Part shown: positions 7,427-14,582 of the stretch, one piece after another
Position numbering within the stretch: position 1 is the first letter of the stretch
How the letters are laid out: every line of letters starts with the position of its first letter
Source of the DNA: a virus
DNA length: 40,296 bases
Direction: 5' to 3' (one strand)
Virus record (IMG/VR): IMGVR_UViG_3300038441_002094
Location: 1 to 40,296 of that record
Notes under the pieces: generated by a model
Databases searched by the model: none
The model's input: the letters and a program-made list of their open reading frames with translations, nothing else
What the model was told of the DNA's origin: nothing
Made by a program: the position numbers and the translations under genes

Positions 7427-8283
7427 TTCTGCCCCTTCTCGTCACGACGGATGGCGACCAGCGCGGCAAGGGACGTCGGCATCTTGGGAATCCGGCTGAA
7501 GGCGTCCATCGTGCGGATGAACGCGGCGCTCGGCGCCGTGATGATCTGGTCCTCGCTCAGCGACCGAGCCACCTTCGTGCCCCGGTCGTCGTGCGCCGTG
7601 ATCTTCTCGACGTAGGCGACGAACTGAGCGCCCGTGGTGACGCCGTAGCTGATCAGCGTGCGCACCAGGATCTCGATCTCCAGGCTGTCGCCGAGCAGCT
7701 CGGCGTCGACCTCGGCCTGCCGCGCCGGAGCGGTGTCGGCGTGGGCGCGCTCGTCCTGCTCGATCAGCGCGAGTCGGTGCGCGTTGCGCTTGTGCTCCAG
7801 GGTCAGCGCCCGCACCACGGACTGGTGCGTCTCCACGCCCGTCGCGATGATGTCGCCGAAGGGGGTCATCGCGGACCAGGTGCAGTCGGCGCCCTGGTAG
7901 ATCACGCCGAGGTCGATGGTGTGCCCGGTGACCGTGCGCACGCTGAGGTGCGACCCATGCTCGGACATCCGAGCCGCGAGGTCGTCGTGCGCCTTGTCAC
8001 ATCCGGGGCAGCTGTCGTGCTGGGTGTAGCCGTGTCGGCACAGCGCGGTGTAGCGACGGTCCAGGTTGGTCGCAAGCCGGTTGCTCCCGACGAACCGCGG
8101 CTTGCGATCGGCCGCGTCGTTCTCCCGGAGGTAGAACACACCGGTCACCCGGACGCCACTAACATACCGAGCGTCCCCGAGGATGATCATGCGCTGGGAC
8201 TCGATGTTGTCGTAGAGCATCGGGGCCTTGCCGCGGTAGACCTCACCAGCGGTCTTGATTGGCTCTACGGTGGTGTCGGACAC
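7423..8283 (-). CDS. Unknown protein, first gene of the leftward early operon
   Basis: 286 aa, GTG start at 8283 chosen because GGAGG sits five bases before it. I do not recognise the family. It has one CRHGYTQHDSCPGC segment (C-x11-C-x2-C with two His between), which could bind zinc, an N-terminal part rich in strands (RMIILGDARYVSGVRVTGVFYL) and a helical C-terminal half. As first gene after the promoter motif at 8344-8353 it is probably expressed early. Function unknown. Confidence 0.75.
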   Translation of the reverse strand: MSDTTVEPIKTAGEVYRGKAPMLYDNIESQRMIILGDARYVSGVRVTGVFYLRENDAADRKPRFVGSNRLATNLDRRYTALCRHGYTQHDSCPGCDKAHDDLAARMSEHGSHLSVRTVTGHTIDLGVIYQGADCTWSAMTPFGDIIATGVETHQSVVRALTLEHKRNAHRLALIEQDERAHADTAPARQAEVDAELLGDSLEIEILVRTLISYGVTTGAQFVAYVEKITAHDDRGTKVARSLSEDQIITAPSAAFIRTMDAFSRIPKMPTSLAALVAIRRDEKGQK

Positions 8284-8343
8284 TGGGGCCTCCAGGTGCT
8301 CGGTGTGTGGCTTACATCCGGTCTATCGGGTGGTGCACCGCGT

Positions 8344-8353
8344 ACGTTACACA
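8344..8353 (-). promoter_or_regulatory. Leftward promoter motif TGTGTAACGT for the early operon
   Basis: Minus strand TGTGTAACGT; the TAACGT core (8349-8344) is about 55 bases before the GTG at 8283. It is divergent from the rightward motif at 8377-8386, so the two upstream regions overlap. The 8-bp palindrome GGTGCACC (8332-8339) lies where this transcript would begin and could be an operator. Confidence 0.55.
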
Positions 8354-8376
8354 TCCTCACTCACTCGCACAAATCG

Positions 8377-8386
8377 CGTGTAGTGT
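8377..8386 (+). promoter_or_regulatory. Rightward promoter motif CGTGTAGTGT for the DNA polymerase gene
   Basis: TAGTGT (8381-8386) ends seven bases before the GTG at 8394, so transcription would start at or next to the start codon: a leaderless mRNA. No Shine-Dalgarno sequence lies before that GTG. Confidence 0.55.
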
Positions 8387-8393
8387 CCTGTTC

Positions 8394-10343
8394 GTGCGCA
8401 TCCTCACCCCCGCCCCGGACATCCGGCTGCTGACCGTGGAGTCCGACGCCGACCTGATCGATTTCGCCTGGTGGTTGGAGCAGCGCGCCGGGCACGTGCT
8501 CGGTGTCGACTGTGAGACCAACGCTCGGAATCCGTTCTCACCACGCTACCGACTCCGGACCGTCCAGGTGTCCGACGGCTGGGAATCCTGGGTGATCGAT
8601 GTCAGCCGCGTCGACCTCGGGAACCTGGCGTTCCTGCTGCGTCGACACGGCCTGTTCGTGGCGCACTACTCGGAGAACGAGGTGCGCTTCCTCGCCCGCG
8701 GGTGCCCCGGATCGGTGCGCCTGGACGACTACGCCAGCCCGCACATCGTCGACCTTCAGGTGGTGCTGGCCTGGTACGACCCGCGCACGGTCACCAGCCA
8801 CGACGACGCCTACGGGGGCATCCCGCTGCCCCGCGGCCTGAAGCCGACCGTCGAGCGGCTGATGCCCGGACAGCTGCTCACGTGGGCCGAGGACGTCATG
8901 CACGCCGAGTTCAAGCGGCTGGCGCCCAAGCACCTCCGGAAAGAGGACGAGTGGAAGGCCTGGGGCTTCGCGAACATCCCGTTCAGTGACGACCGGTACA
9001 TCCTGTACTCCGGGCTGGACGCGGTCTACACCGTACGGCTGTACCGAATGATGCTCATGTCCGTGCGCGAGCGAGGGCAGGGTGCCGGGCTCGCCGAGGA
9101 CCTGCTGTTGCAGTGGAACGTCGACCTCATGACCTACCAGGGCCTCGGCGTCGACGGCACATACGCCGCGTGGCTGGACAGGGAACTGGAGTCGGTCGTC
9201 GATCGGTACGCCGCTGGTCTGGCCTACTACGGGATCGGGCCCAGCGGGATGGGGCCCGCGGTCGGCCGCGCGCTGGAGGGTCTCGGCGCCGTGTCGTCGA
9301 AGTCCTCGTACAAGAGCGGCGAACCGAGCTGGGACAAGGACGTGCTGAAGGACCTCGCGCGGGAGGACGGACCGGTCGGCGACCTCGCCCGCGCGGTCAT
9401 CGCCGTGCGGAAGGCGGGCAAGTTCCGGTCCACGTACATCAAGCCGATGCTGGAGTGCCTGGCGTGGGACGGCCGGATCCACTGCTCGTTCCGGGCGTGC
9501 GGAACAATCACGTCTCGTAATTCCGCCATGCGTCCGCCGGTCCAGCAGCTGCCCAAAAAGGACACCCGCGTTCGAGCCGCGATCCGAGCGGCCGAGGGCC
9601 ACGTCCTGGTCGGGTGCGACCTGTCCCAGGGCGAGCCGCGCACGATGGCCGCGCTGTCGGGCGACCGCCACCTGCTCGCCGACATCCTCGCGGGCGACCT
9701 CAACAGCGCCATCGCGACGGCGGCGTTCGGCGACGCCTACGACCCCGCCTTCGGGCAGGACGCGGGGACCATCCACTACCTGATGCGCAACGGCGCGAAG
9801 GCGGGGTTCCTCGCCTGGTGCTACGGCGCGGGGGACAACAAGGTCGCCGACACCATCGGCATCGACCGCGGCCGCGGACCGGAGGTGACGGCCGGATGGC
9901 GCGCTCGCTACCCGGACCTCGCGCGCTACCGCGACGACCTCAACAGCCGCCGCGTGGTGGTGCTGGAGAACGGCTGGATCGCGCCGCTGTGGGACCGGGC
10001 CTTCCTGGACACCACGACCGGGCGCATCCTGGACAAGGGCAAGCCGTCCCGCAAGGGGCTGAACTACGCCACCCAGGGCAACCAGCGGCAGATTCTCGCC
10101 CGCGCCGTGCGCAAGCTCGTCACGTGGGGCTGGGGCTGGGCCCTGGTGATGCTCGTGCACGACGAGATCCTGCTGGAGGTGCCCGCGTGGATGGCCGAGC
10201 AGGCGAAGGCCGCGCTGGAGGCCGCGATGACGAGCGTGTTCCACGGGGTCCCGATCGACTGCCACGCCGACGTGCTCGGCACCACCTGGGCCGTGCAGCC
10301 CGAGGCCTTCGACCTACGCGAACTCGACGCGGTAGAACTGTGA
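8394..10343 (+). CDS. polA: Family A DNA polymerase with 3'-5' exonuclease domain
   Basis: 649 aa from GTG 8394. The exonuclease half has VDCETN (D39, E41), HYSENEVRFL and YSGLDAVYTVRLY, the DEDDy pattern, so proofreading is likely intact. The polymerase half has motif A CDLSQGEPR (D409), the O-helix RNGAKAGFLAWCYG (K469, L473, Y477) and motif C HDE (589-591). There is no N-terminal 5'-nuclease domain. Leu473 aligns with E. coli Phe762. The GTG start is preferred over upstream frames because the exonuclease domain begins ~37 residues in and because the promoter motif ends seven bases earlier. It acts as the phage replicative polymerase together with the prim-pol/helicase gene downstream. Confidence 0.95.
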   Translation: MRILTPAPDIRLLTVESDADLIDFAWWLEQRAGHVLGVDCETNARNPFSPRYRLRTVQVSDGWESWVIDVSRVDLGNLAFLLRRHGLFVAHYSENEVRFLARGCPGSVRLDDYASPHIVDLQVVLAWYDPRTVTSHDDAYGGIPLPRGLKPTVERLMPGQLLTWAEDVMHAEFKRLAPKHLRKEDEWKAWGFANIPFSDDRYILYSGLDAVYTVRLYRMMLMSVRERGQGAGLAEDLLLQWNVDLMTYQGLGVDGTYAAWLDRELESVVDRYAAGLAYYGIGPSGMGPAVGRALEGLGAVSSKSSYKSGEPSWDKDVLKDLAREDGPVGDLARAVIAVRKAGKFRSTYIKPMLECLAWDGRIHCSFRACGTITSRNSAMRPPVQQLPKKDTRVRAAIRAAEGHVLVGCDLSQGEPRTMAALSGDRHLLADILAGDLNSAIATAAFGDAYDPAFGQDAGTIHYLMRNGAKAGFLAWCYGAGDNKVADTIGIDRGRGPEVTAGWRARYPDLARYRDDLNSRRVVVLENGWIAPLWDRAFLDTTTGRILDKGKPSRKGLNYATQGNQRQILARAVRKLVTWGWGWALVMLVHDEILLEVPAWMAEQAKAALEAAMTSVFHGVPIDCHADVLGTTWAVQPEAFDLRELDAVEL

Positions 10344-10606
10344 CAAAGATGGGACAGAAAATGGACAAAACCACGCCGCCGCTGTTGCGTCGGTTGATCG
10401 ATGCCGTTGCCGAGATCGATCGGCGACGGATGTACGGTCGGAAGTTGAGCGGCCTCGCCGTGGTGGTCCTGGAGCGCCACAAGCCGGAAGGCGTCCTCGG
10501 GTACACGATGCGGTGCGAGGGGCACTTCGACGCACGCGAGGAAGAACGCGACTGGCCGTGTGACGAGGTCGAAGCGTTGGCCGAGGACCTCGGCGTCCCG
10601 CTGTAG
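10340..10606 (+). CDS. Small unknown protein coupled to the polymerase gene
   Basis: 88 aa if started at GTG 10340 (GTGA overlap with the polymerase stop). In-frame ATGs at 10349 and 10361 are alternatives, the latter with GGGACAGA in front. The protein is charged, with DWPCDEVEALAEDLGVP at its end and a central strand pair (SGLAVVVLERHK, GYTMRCEG). No family recognised. A strong hairpin follows, so it closes the polymerase transcript. Confidence 0.7.
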   Translation: MTKMGQKMDKTTPPLLRRLIDAVAEIDRRRMYGRKLSGLAVVVLERHKPEGVLGYTMRCEGHFDAREEERDWPCDEVEALAEDLGVPL

Positions 10607-10626
10607 CGTTCCACCCCTGCACAGCA

Positions 10627-10660
10627 CGGAACCCCCGGGCACGACACCCCGGGGGTTCCG
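10627..10660 (+). terminator. Strong hairpin terminator before the primase gene
   Basis: A perfect 13-bp stem (10627-10639 with 10648-10660; CGGAACCCCCGGG and its complement) around an 8-nt loop, 21 bases past the small gene and 20 before the primase start. There is no U-run, as is common for actinobacterial terminators. It likely reduces read-through from polymerase to primase. Confidence 0.75.
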
Positions 10661-10680
10661 GTAACGAAAGGCACAACATC

Positions 10681-12909
10681 TTGAGCAACGAGCAGCAGCC
10701 GCAGACTACCAGTGGGGTCGCCGGTTTGGACGCGGCCATCGCGATGGGCCAGTTGGGCTACCACGTCCACCCCTGCCGGATCGTGCTCGACGCCGAGGGT
10801 AAGAAGCGCCCGAGCGGCCTGCCCAGTGGGTGGCAGAGCGCCGGGCTGACCGCGGCCTCGGACATCGCGCTGGTGTGGCGGAGCACGGCGGCGACCGGCT
10901 ACCTGATCGCGTGCGGACCGAGCGGGATCACGGGCTTGGATCTGGACGTCCGGCCCGCCGAGGGCATCGACGGGCGCCGGAGCTGGGCCGAGGCGGGCGG
11001 GCCCCGCGGCGCGTTCGTGGTCCGGACGGCGTTCGGCTCCGGCGAGCACCACTACTTCGCCGGCGACGGCGCGGGCAACGGGACCGCTGCACTGCCGGGT
11101 GTCGACGTCAAGGGCATCGGCGGCGGGCTGTTCGGCCCCGGCAGCGAGGTCGTCGACCAGACCGGTCGGGTGGTCGGCCGCTACGACGTGCTGGAGGGCT
11201 CGCCCGCCCGGCCGGGGCTCACCCCGGAACCACCGTTGCCGGAGTCCACCCGCGCGCCGGGAGTCGGCCGCAACGTCATCACGCCCGGCACGTTCTTCAA
11301 CCCGCCGAAGACCGCCTCGGCCGCCGCGCGGCAGTGGGACCAGCTCCACGCCAAGTTCGTCGCCGGTCTGCGACACCACGCCGCGTACGGCTGGGGGGAG
11401 GAAGGCCACCGGTTCGTGCTCGCCTGCACGCGGGAGCTGGCCGGGCTGTCCCCGGAGCACGCCCGTGCCGCCTTCGACCAGTGGTTCGCCGAAGCCGAGC
11501 TCGCCCCGACCACCGGGGACGTCCAGAAGCTGGAGAGCGCGCTCACCTTTCCCGCCGACGTCATCGTGCCGGACCTCCCGCCGCCCCCGCCGGAGGTCGT
11601 CAGCCCGGCTGACGGGACGCGAGAAATGCTTAGCCAAGCTAACGATAATCCGAGTCCCCCGCGCCGGTTGCCCGCCATCCCGGACGCGGTGTGGGACGCC
11701 TACGCCTGGACCCGCGCCATCCGCGACCAGGCCCGAGCTCGCCGGGTGTGCCCGGACGCCGTGCTCGGCGCCGCGCTGGCCACCTACTCCGCCCGCACGC
11801 CGCCGAGTCTCCGGATCGAGACCGGGATCAAGATGGCGCTCGGCGCCAACCTGGTGGTGTCGCTGGTCGGGCCATCGGGATCGGACAAGTCGACGGCGTT
11901 CCGGCTCGCTCAGGGGCTGATGCTCGGGTCCGCCGTGCCCGTGATCAACAACCCGAACTCCGGCGAGTCCTTCGCCGCCAGCTTCACGTGCGCCGATCCC
12001 GCGTTCGAGGGGTCTCCGGCGAAGGCGCCGAGGGTGCTCAAGTCCGACCCGCGGGCCCTGTTCTACGTCAGCGAGGGCGGGATGATCGCCGGGGTGGGAC
12101 AGCGCAACGGGTCGACGTGGCTGCCCCACCTCCGCGCGCTGGCGATGGACGAGGCGCTGTCCACCACCAACGCCACGTCGGAGATCAACCGCACCGTGCC
12201 GGACAACAGCTACTCGGCCGGGCTGGTCGTCGGCTTCCAGACCACCACGGCGATGACCGTCCTGGAGGACACGTCGACCGGCACGGCCCAGCGTTTCCTC
12301 TGGTTCTCCGCGCTGAGCAGCGAGGACTACGACGCCGTCCGGCTCGGGGCCGCCTGGGTGCCGATGGCCGACCCGCGGGTGACGCGGCTGGCCGAGCGTG
12401 TCGACCACCAGAACACGGTCGAGCACGTGCTGACCGTGGTCGCGTCCATCACGGCGCGGATCCGGGCCGAGCAGGACCACGCCCGGCTGACGCGGGACAT
12501 CGCGGCGACCGACGACCACGACGCGCACCGACACGTGCTGGTGGCGAAGCTCGCCAGCCTGGCCGTGCTGTCCGACGACCGGGTGATGGTGGAGGAGGGG
12601 GATTGGGCCTGGGCCGAGGCGCTCTACGCCGCCAGCGCGGCCGTGAGGGACGAGCTGCTGTCCCTGGCGGAGGATCGGGCGGCCGATGATCGGGTGCGCG
12701 CGGCGGCCCAGGCCGGACAGACCGACCGGGTGCGACGTTCGTATGAGTCCGATGTCGTCCGGTGCGCCGGGGTCCTGGTGGCGAAGGTCCAGCGGCAGGG
12801 GCCCATGACCCGAGGGCTGCTCAAGCACAGCCTGGCGAGCAGGGACCGGGCCTACTTCGACGACGCGTTGGCCTACGCGCACACGCAGGGCTGGCAGCTG
12901 CTGAGGTAA
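10681..12909 (+). CDS. Bifunctional primase-polymerase / helicase-like ATPase
   Basis: 742 aa from a TTG at 10681 with GAAAGG about ten bases upstream. The N-terminal ~300 residues are a prim-pol domain: GLDLDV (D87, D89), GEHHYF (~121-126) and DVKGIGGG (~142-149), the metal and nucleotide residues of archaeo-eukaryotic-type primases in plasmids and phages. A Pro-rich linker (~297-325) leads to a DUF3987/VirE-like ATPase region with LVGPSGSDKST (Walker A-like, ~396-406) followed by FYVSEGGMIAG and a long helical tail. The Walker A has Asp402 where Gly is expected. It would make primers and possibly unwind at the fork. It ends just before the AT-rich iteron region. Confidence 0.88.
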   Translation: MSNEQQPQTTSGVAGLDAAIAMGQLGYHVHPCRIVLDAEGKKRPSGLPSGWQSAGLTAASDIALVWRSTAATGYLIACGPSGITGLDLDVRPAEGIDGRRSWAEAGGPRGAFVVRTAFGSGEHHYFAGDGAGNGTAALPGVDVKGIGGGLFGPGSEVVDQTGRVVGRYDVLEGSPARPGLTPEPPLPESTRAPGVGRNVITPGTFFNPPKTASAAARQWDQLHAKFVAGLRHHAAYGWGEEGHRFVLACTRELAGLSPEHARAAFDQWFAEAELAPTTGDVQKLESALTFPADVIVPDLPPPPPEVVSPADGTREMLSQANDNPSPPRRLPAIPDAVWDAYAWTRAIRDQARARRVCPDAVLGAALATYSARTPPSLRIETGIKMALGANLVVSLVGPSGSDKSTAFRLAQGLMLGSAVPVINNPNSGESFAASFTCADPAFEGSPAKAPRVLKSDPRALFYVSEGGMIAGVGQRNGSTWLPHLRALAMDEALSTTNATSEINRTVPDNSYSAGLVVGFQTTTAMTVLEDTSTGTAQRFLWFSALSSEDYDAVRLGAAWVPMADPRVTRLAERVDHQNTVEHVLTVVASITARIRAEQDHARLTRDIAATDDHDAHRHVLVAKLASLAVLSDDRVMVEEGDWAWAEALYAASAAVRDELLSLAEDRAADDRVRAAAQAGQTDRVRRSYESDVVRCAGVLVAKVQRQGPMTRGLLKHSLASRDRAYFDDALAYAHTQGWQLLR

Positions 12910-12942
12910 CTCTGTGTGTGACGGGACGCAGCCCGTGCCCCT

Positions 12943-12970
12943 ACCTGGGACATACCTGGGACATGGGACA
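12943..12970 (+). repeat. Left iteron cluster
   Basis: ACCTGGGACAT is repeated exactly in tandem (12943-12953, 12954-12964), followed directly by a third TGGGACA (12964-12970). Spacings are 11 and 7 bases. Confidence 0.9.
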
Positions 12971-13140
12971 CGGGCTGTCTCTTTCTGACTCTCTCGCGCT
13001 CTATCGCGATATATCGCTCAGGGTTGTGTGTACTGGTGAAATAGAATCTGAATCGATTAATACTAGGTAACCCTATATATTACGTAGCGTGACTTCAATA
13101 ACAGAGAGTGTTGGAGAGTGGTGGAGAGAGAGACAGCTAC

Positions 13141-13168
13141 TGTCCCATGTCCCATGTGTCCCATCCCA
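13141..13168 (-). repeat. Right iteron cluster, inverted relative to the left
   Basis: TGTCCCA at 13141-13147, 13148-13154 and 13157-13163, plus a partial TCCCA at 13164-13168. These are exact complements of the left heptamers. Spacings are 7 and 9 bases. Confidence 0.9.
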
Positions 13169-13229
13169 GGTTTTTAGTGACACTCGGTCACGGGATTACC
13201 TGGTGTCTTCGAGATCATGAAACGGTGCG

Positions 13230-13235
13230 TAGGCT
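13230..13235 (+). promoter_or_regulatory. Probable -10 box TAGGCT for the first HTH gene
   Basis: TAGGCT ends six bases before ATG 13242, with no Shine-Dalgarno sequence between, so a leaderless transcript is likely. It departs from the NGTGTARYST motif in the upstream half (GTGCGTAGGCT). Confidence 0.4.
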
Positions 13236-13241
13236 GAGGGC

Positions 13242-13601
13242 ATGACCCCCGATTGGTTCAGCCGACCCGAGGCAGCCGCGGCACTCGGCATCGGCGTCCC
13301 ACGGTTCCTCCAGCTCCGCCGTGAGCACCACGGACTCGGCATCTACTTCGACGAGGCCACAGGTGCCGAGCGCTACCCACGTGATGTCGTGCTGGACCTG
13401 GTGGATCGGCGCCGAGGTGCTCACGATCCCGACCTGGTCACCCGTGCCGAGGCCGCCGCCATCCTGGGTGTCGGCGTCGAACGGTTCAGGCAAATCGCCA
13501 GGCAGCACCCCACACGCTTCGGCAGGGTGGCGGGCAGCTCTGCCCGAAACCGCGCGTTGTTCTCCCGACGGGCACTGAACGAGCGGGTCAGCTCCTCGTG
13601 A
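13242..13601 (+). CDS. DNA-binding protein with two MerR/excisionase-like HTH repeats
   Basis: 119 aa, ATG 13242. Two repeats of ~50 residues each start with a helix-turn-helix: FSRPEAAAALGIGVPRFLQL and VTRAEAAAILGVGVERFRQI, each followed by a short wing and a Tyr/Phe-Ser/Pro-rich segment ending in a helix. This resembles the HTH_17/excisionase fold. It sits immediately after the origin-like region and is paralogous to the next gene. It could bind the iterons, autoregulate, or act as an early/late switch. No excisionase partner (integrase) is present, so a true Xis role is unlikely. Confidence 0.8.
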   Translation: MTPDWFSRPEAAAALGIGVPRFLQLRREHHGLGIYFDEATGAERYPRDVVLDLVDRRRGAHDPDLVTRAEAAAILGVGVERFRQIARQHPTRFGRVAGSSARNRALFSRRALNERVSSS

Positions 13602-13630
13602 GTCGCGCGGCTGGGTGTATCGCGCACGGC

Positions 13631-13640
13631 TGTGTAGCCT
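13631..13640 (+). promoter_or_regulatory. Promoter motif TGTGTAGCCT for the second HTH gene
   Basis: TAGCCT (13635-13640) ends seven bases before ATG 13648; again no ribosome-binding site fits, so leaderless translation is likely. It matches the NGTGTARYST consensus. Confidence 0.5.
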
Positions 13641-13647
13641 CGGTGCC

Positions 13648-14070
13648 ATGACCCCTACTCGCCTCACTCGTGAGCAGGCGGCCGAGATCCTGAAGGTCGG
13701 CACCTCACGACTTCGCGCCCTTGCCCGCTCCCACCCCACCCAGCTCGGGTGCCAGCTCGACGCCACCCACGGCCGGACCTACTCGGCGGCCCAGGTGCGG
13801 GCGCTGGCCGAGCAGCGTTCGGAGGACGTGCCCGAGGGGCGGCTGACCCGACCCCAGGCCGCGGGTTTGCTCGGCGTCGGGATCGACCGGCTGAACCAGC
13901 TCGTGCGCGAGGACCGACGGCACCTCGGCCGCAAGCGGGAGGCCTCCGGACGGACGACCTACAGCCGGGCCGCTGTGGAAGCGCTCAAGCGTCGAAGGGA
14001 GGGTGCCAGGGCTCCGAGGTACCCCCGACGGGGTTCGCGTCTCCCTGAAGCTTTGAGGGGGCAGCAATGA
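13648..14070 (+). CDS. Second DNA-binding protein with two HTH repeats (paralogue)
   Basis: 140 aa, ATG 13648 chosen because it follows the promoter motif directly; an in-frame GTG at 13615 would read through that motif. Repeats begin LTREQAAEILKVGTSRLRAL and LTRPQAAGLLGVGIDRLNQL, followed in both by a YS-A-x-V-x-AL segment. It shares the pattern tR-x-x-AA-x-iL-x-vG-x-x-R-l with the preceding protein, so the two genes hold four related domains that probably arose by duplication. The C-terminus (~25 residues) is very basic (RRREGARAPRYPRRGSR). It overlaps the next gene as ATGA. Likely a transcription or replication regulator. Confidence 0.8.
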   Translation: MTPTRLTREQAAEILKVGTSRLRALARSHPTQLGCQLDATHGRTYSAAQVRALAEQRSEDVPEGRLTRPQAAGLLGVGIDRLNQLVREDRRHLGRKREASGRTTYSRAAVEALKRRREGARAPRYPRRGSRLPEALRGQQ

Positions 14071-14357
14071 CGTCTCGCCCGTTCGGGTCCATCGTCGGCA
14101 CGACGCCCGTGTCGAACATGACCGGGCTACCGCTGTTCCTTTCGGCCGCGCTGGAGGACTGTCGCTCGCTGCTCCAGGCCCGGACGCTGAGGGCCGAGGT
14201 GCTGAAGGTGGTCCGGCCTGGTCACGCGGTGGACCTGAGGCTGGAGCAGCAGGCGGTCGACGTGGTGTGCGCCGTGATGGGTGCCGCCTGGCGGCCCTCG
14301 GCGCGCTGGCGTCAGCGCCTGGTCGCCATCGGCCGCCACGACCTCGCGGCCTGGTAG
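14067..14357 (+). CDS. Unknown small protein
   Basis: 96 aa; ATG 14067 overlaps the preceding TGA (ATGA). Mostly helical with a conserved-looking WRPSARWRQRLVAIGRHDLAAW end. No family recognised. It lies in the middle-early block with the HTH genes and ends exactly before the next ATG (TAG followed by ATG). Confidence 0.6.
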   Translation: MTSRPFGSIVGTTPVSNMTGLPLFLSAALEDCRSLLQARTLRAEVLKVVRPGHAVDLRLEQQAVDVVCAVMGAAWRPSARWRQRLVAIGRHDLAAW

Positions 14358-14477
14358 ATGGCGCGCGAGGACCTGTGCGGCAAGTGCGGCGGGAACGGCG
14401 GCACGGAGGACGAGGGGCTGTGCGACGAGTGCTGGGGGACCGGGAAGAAAACGTCGTCGTTCCCGGATGACGACTAG
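14358..14477 (+). CDS. Tiny DnaJ-like zinc-finger protein
   Basis: 39 aa, starting at the base after the upstream stop. It has two CxxCxGxG-type units, CGKCGGNG and CDECWGTG, i.e. one complete DnaJ-type zinc finger (four Cys) and an acidic tail ending in DDD. Such short proteins are common in phages; no role can be assigned. Confidence 0.6.
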   Translation: MAREDLCGKCGGNGGTEDEGLCDECWGTGKKTSSFPDDD

Positions 14478-14582
14478 TTAACTCGTCAGTAACCAAGATC
14501 AACAAGTGCTGATACTTAGTGATATAGGCTGATCAGCACGGAACCGGTTACGCAACAGCGTGGACTGATACTTAGTGCGGGG
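14478..14582 (+). promoter_or_regulatory. Late-operon control region with 13-bp direct repeats
   Basis: This 105-bp AT-richer gap precedes the terminase operon. CTGATACTTAGTG occurs at 14509-14521 and again at 14565-14577, 56 bases apart. The first copy overlaps an inverted repeat GTGCTGAT (14506-14513) / ATCAGCAC (14532-14539), with TATAGG (14523-14528) in its loop as a possible -10. No NGTGTARYST motif is present, so a different control (activator sites for late expression) is likely. Confidence 0.5.

Larger units (their letters stand above)
12929..13203. other. Candidate replication origin: AT-rich region with inverted iterons
   Basis: This is the largest gene-free region (12910-13241). 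TGGGACA occurs three times at 12946, 12957 and 12964; its complement TGTCCCA occurs three times at 13141, 13148 and 13157. Between them lie ~170 bp of unusually AT-rich DNA (13000-13105) with overlapping palindromes TATCGCGATA (13002-13011) and GCGATATATCGC (13006-13017), and a GAGAG-rich purine run (13103-13133). The left iterons are bracketed by CAGCCCGTG (12929-12937) and CACGGGCTG (12969-12977), which could also serve as a terminator for the primase gene. GTGAC...GTCAC (13077+100: 13177-13191) and CCAGGT...ACCTGG (13166-13203) lie on the right. Iterons, AT-rich DNA and adjacent primase and DNA-binding genes are typical of origins; the function is inferred. Confidence 0.6.

Noticed and set aside
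8538-10265. 575-aa open frame on the minus strand
   Set aside because: Antisense to the DNA polymerase gene.
10120-12882. 920-aa open frame on the minus strand
   Set aside because: Antisense to the polymerase end and the prim-pol/helicase gene; composition is Arg/Gly/Pro/Val-rich with no domain.
13242-14070. HTH proteins as excisionase or lysogeny repressor
   Set aside because: No integrase, attachment site or divergent repressor/Cro arrangement is visible, so a lysogeny role cannot be supported.
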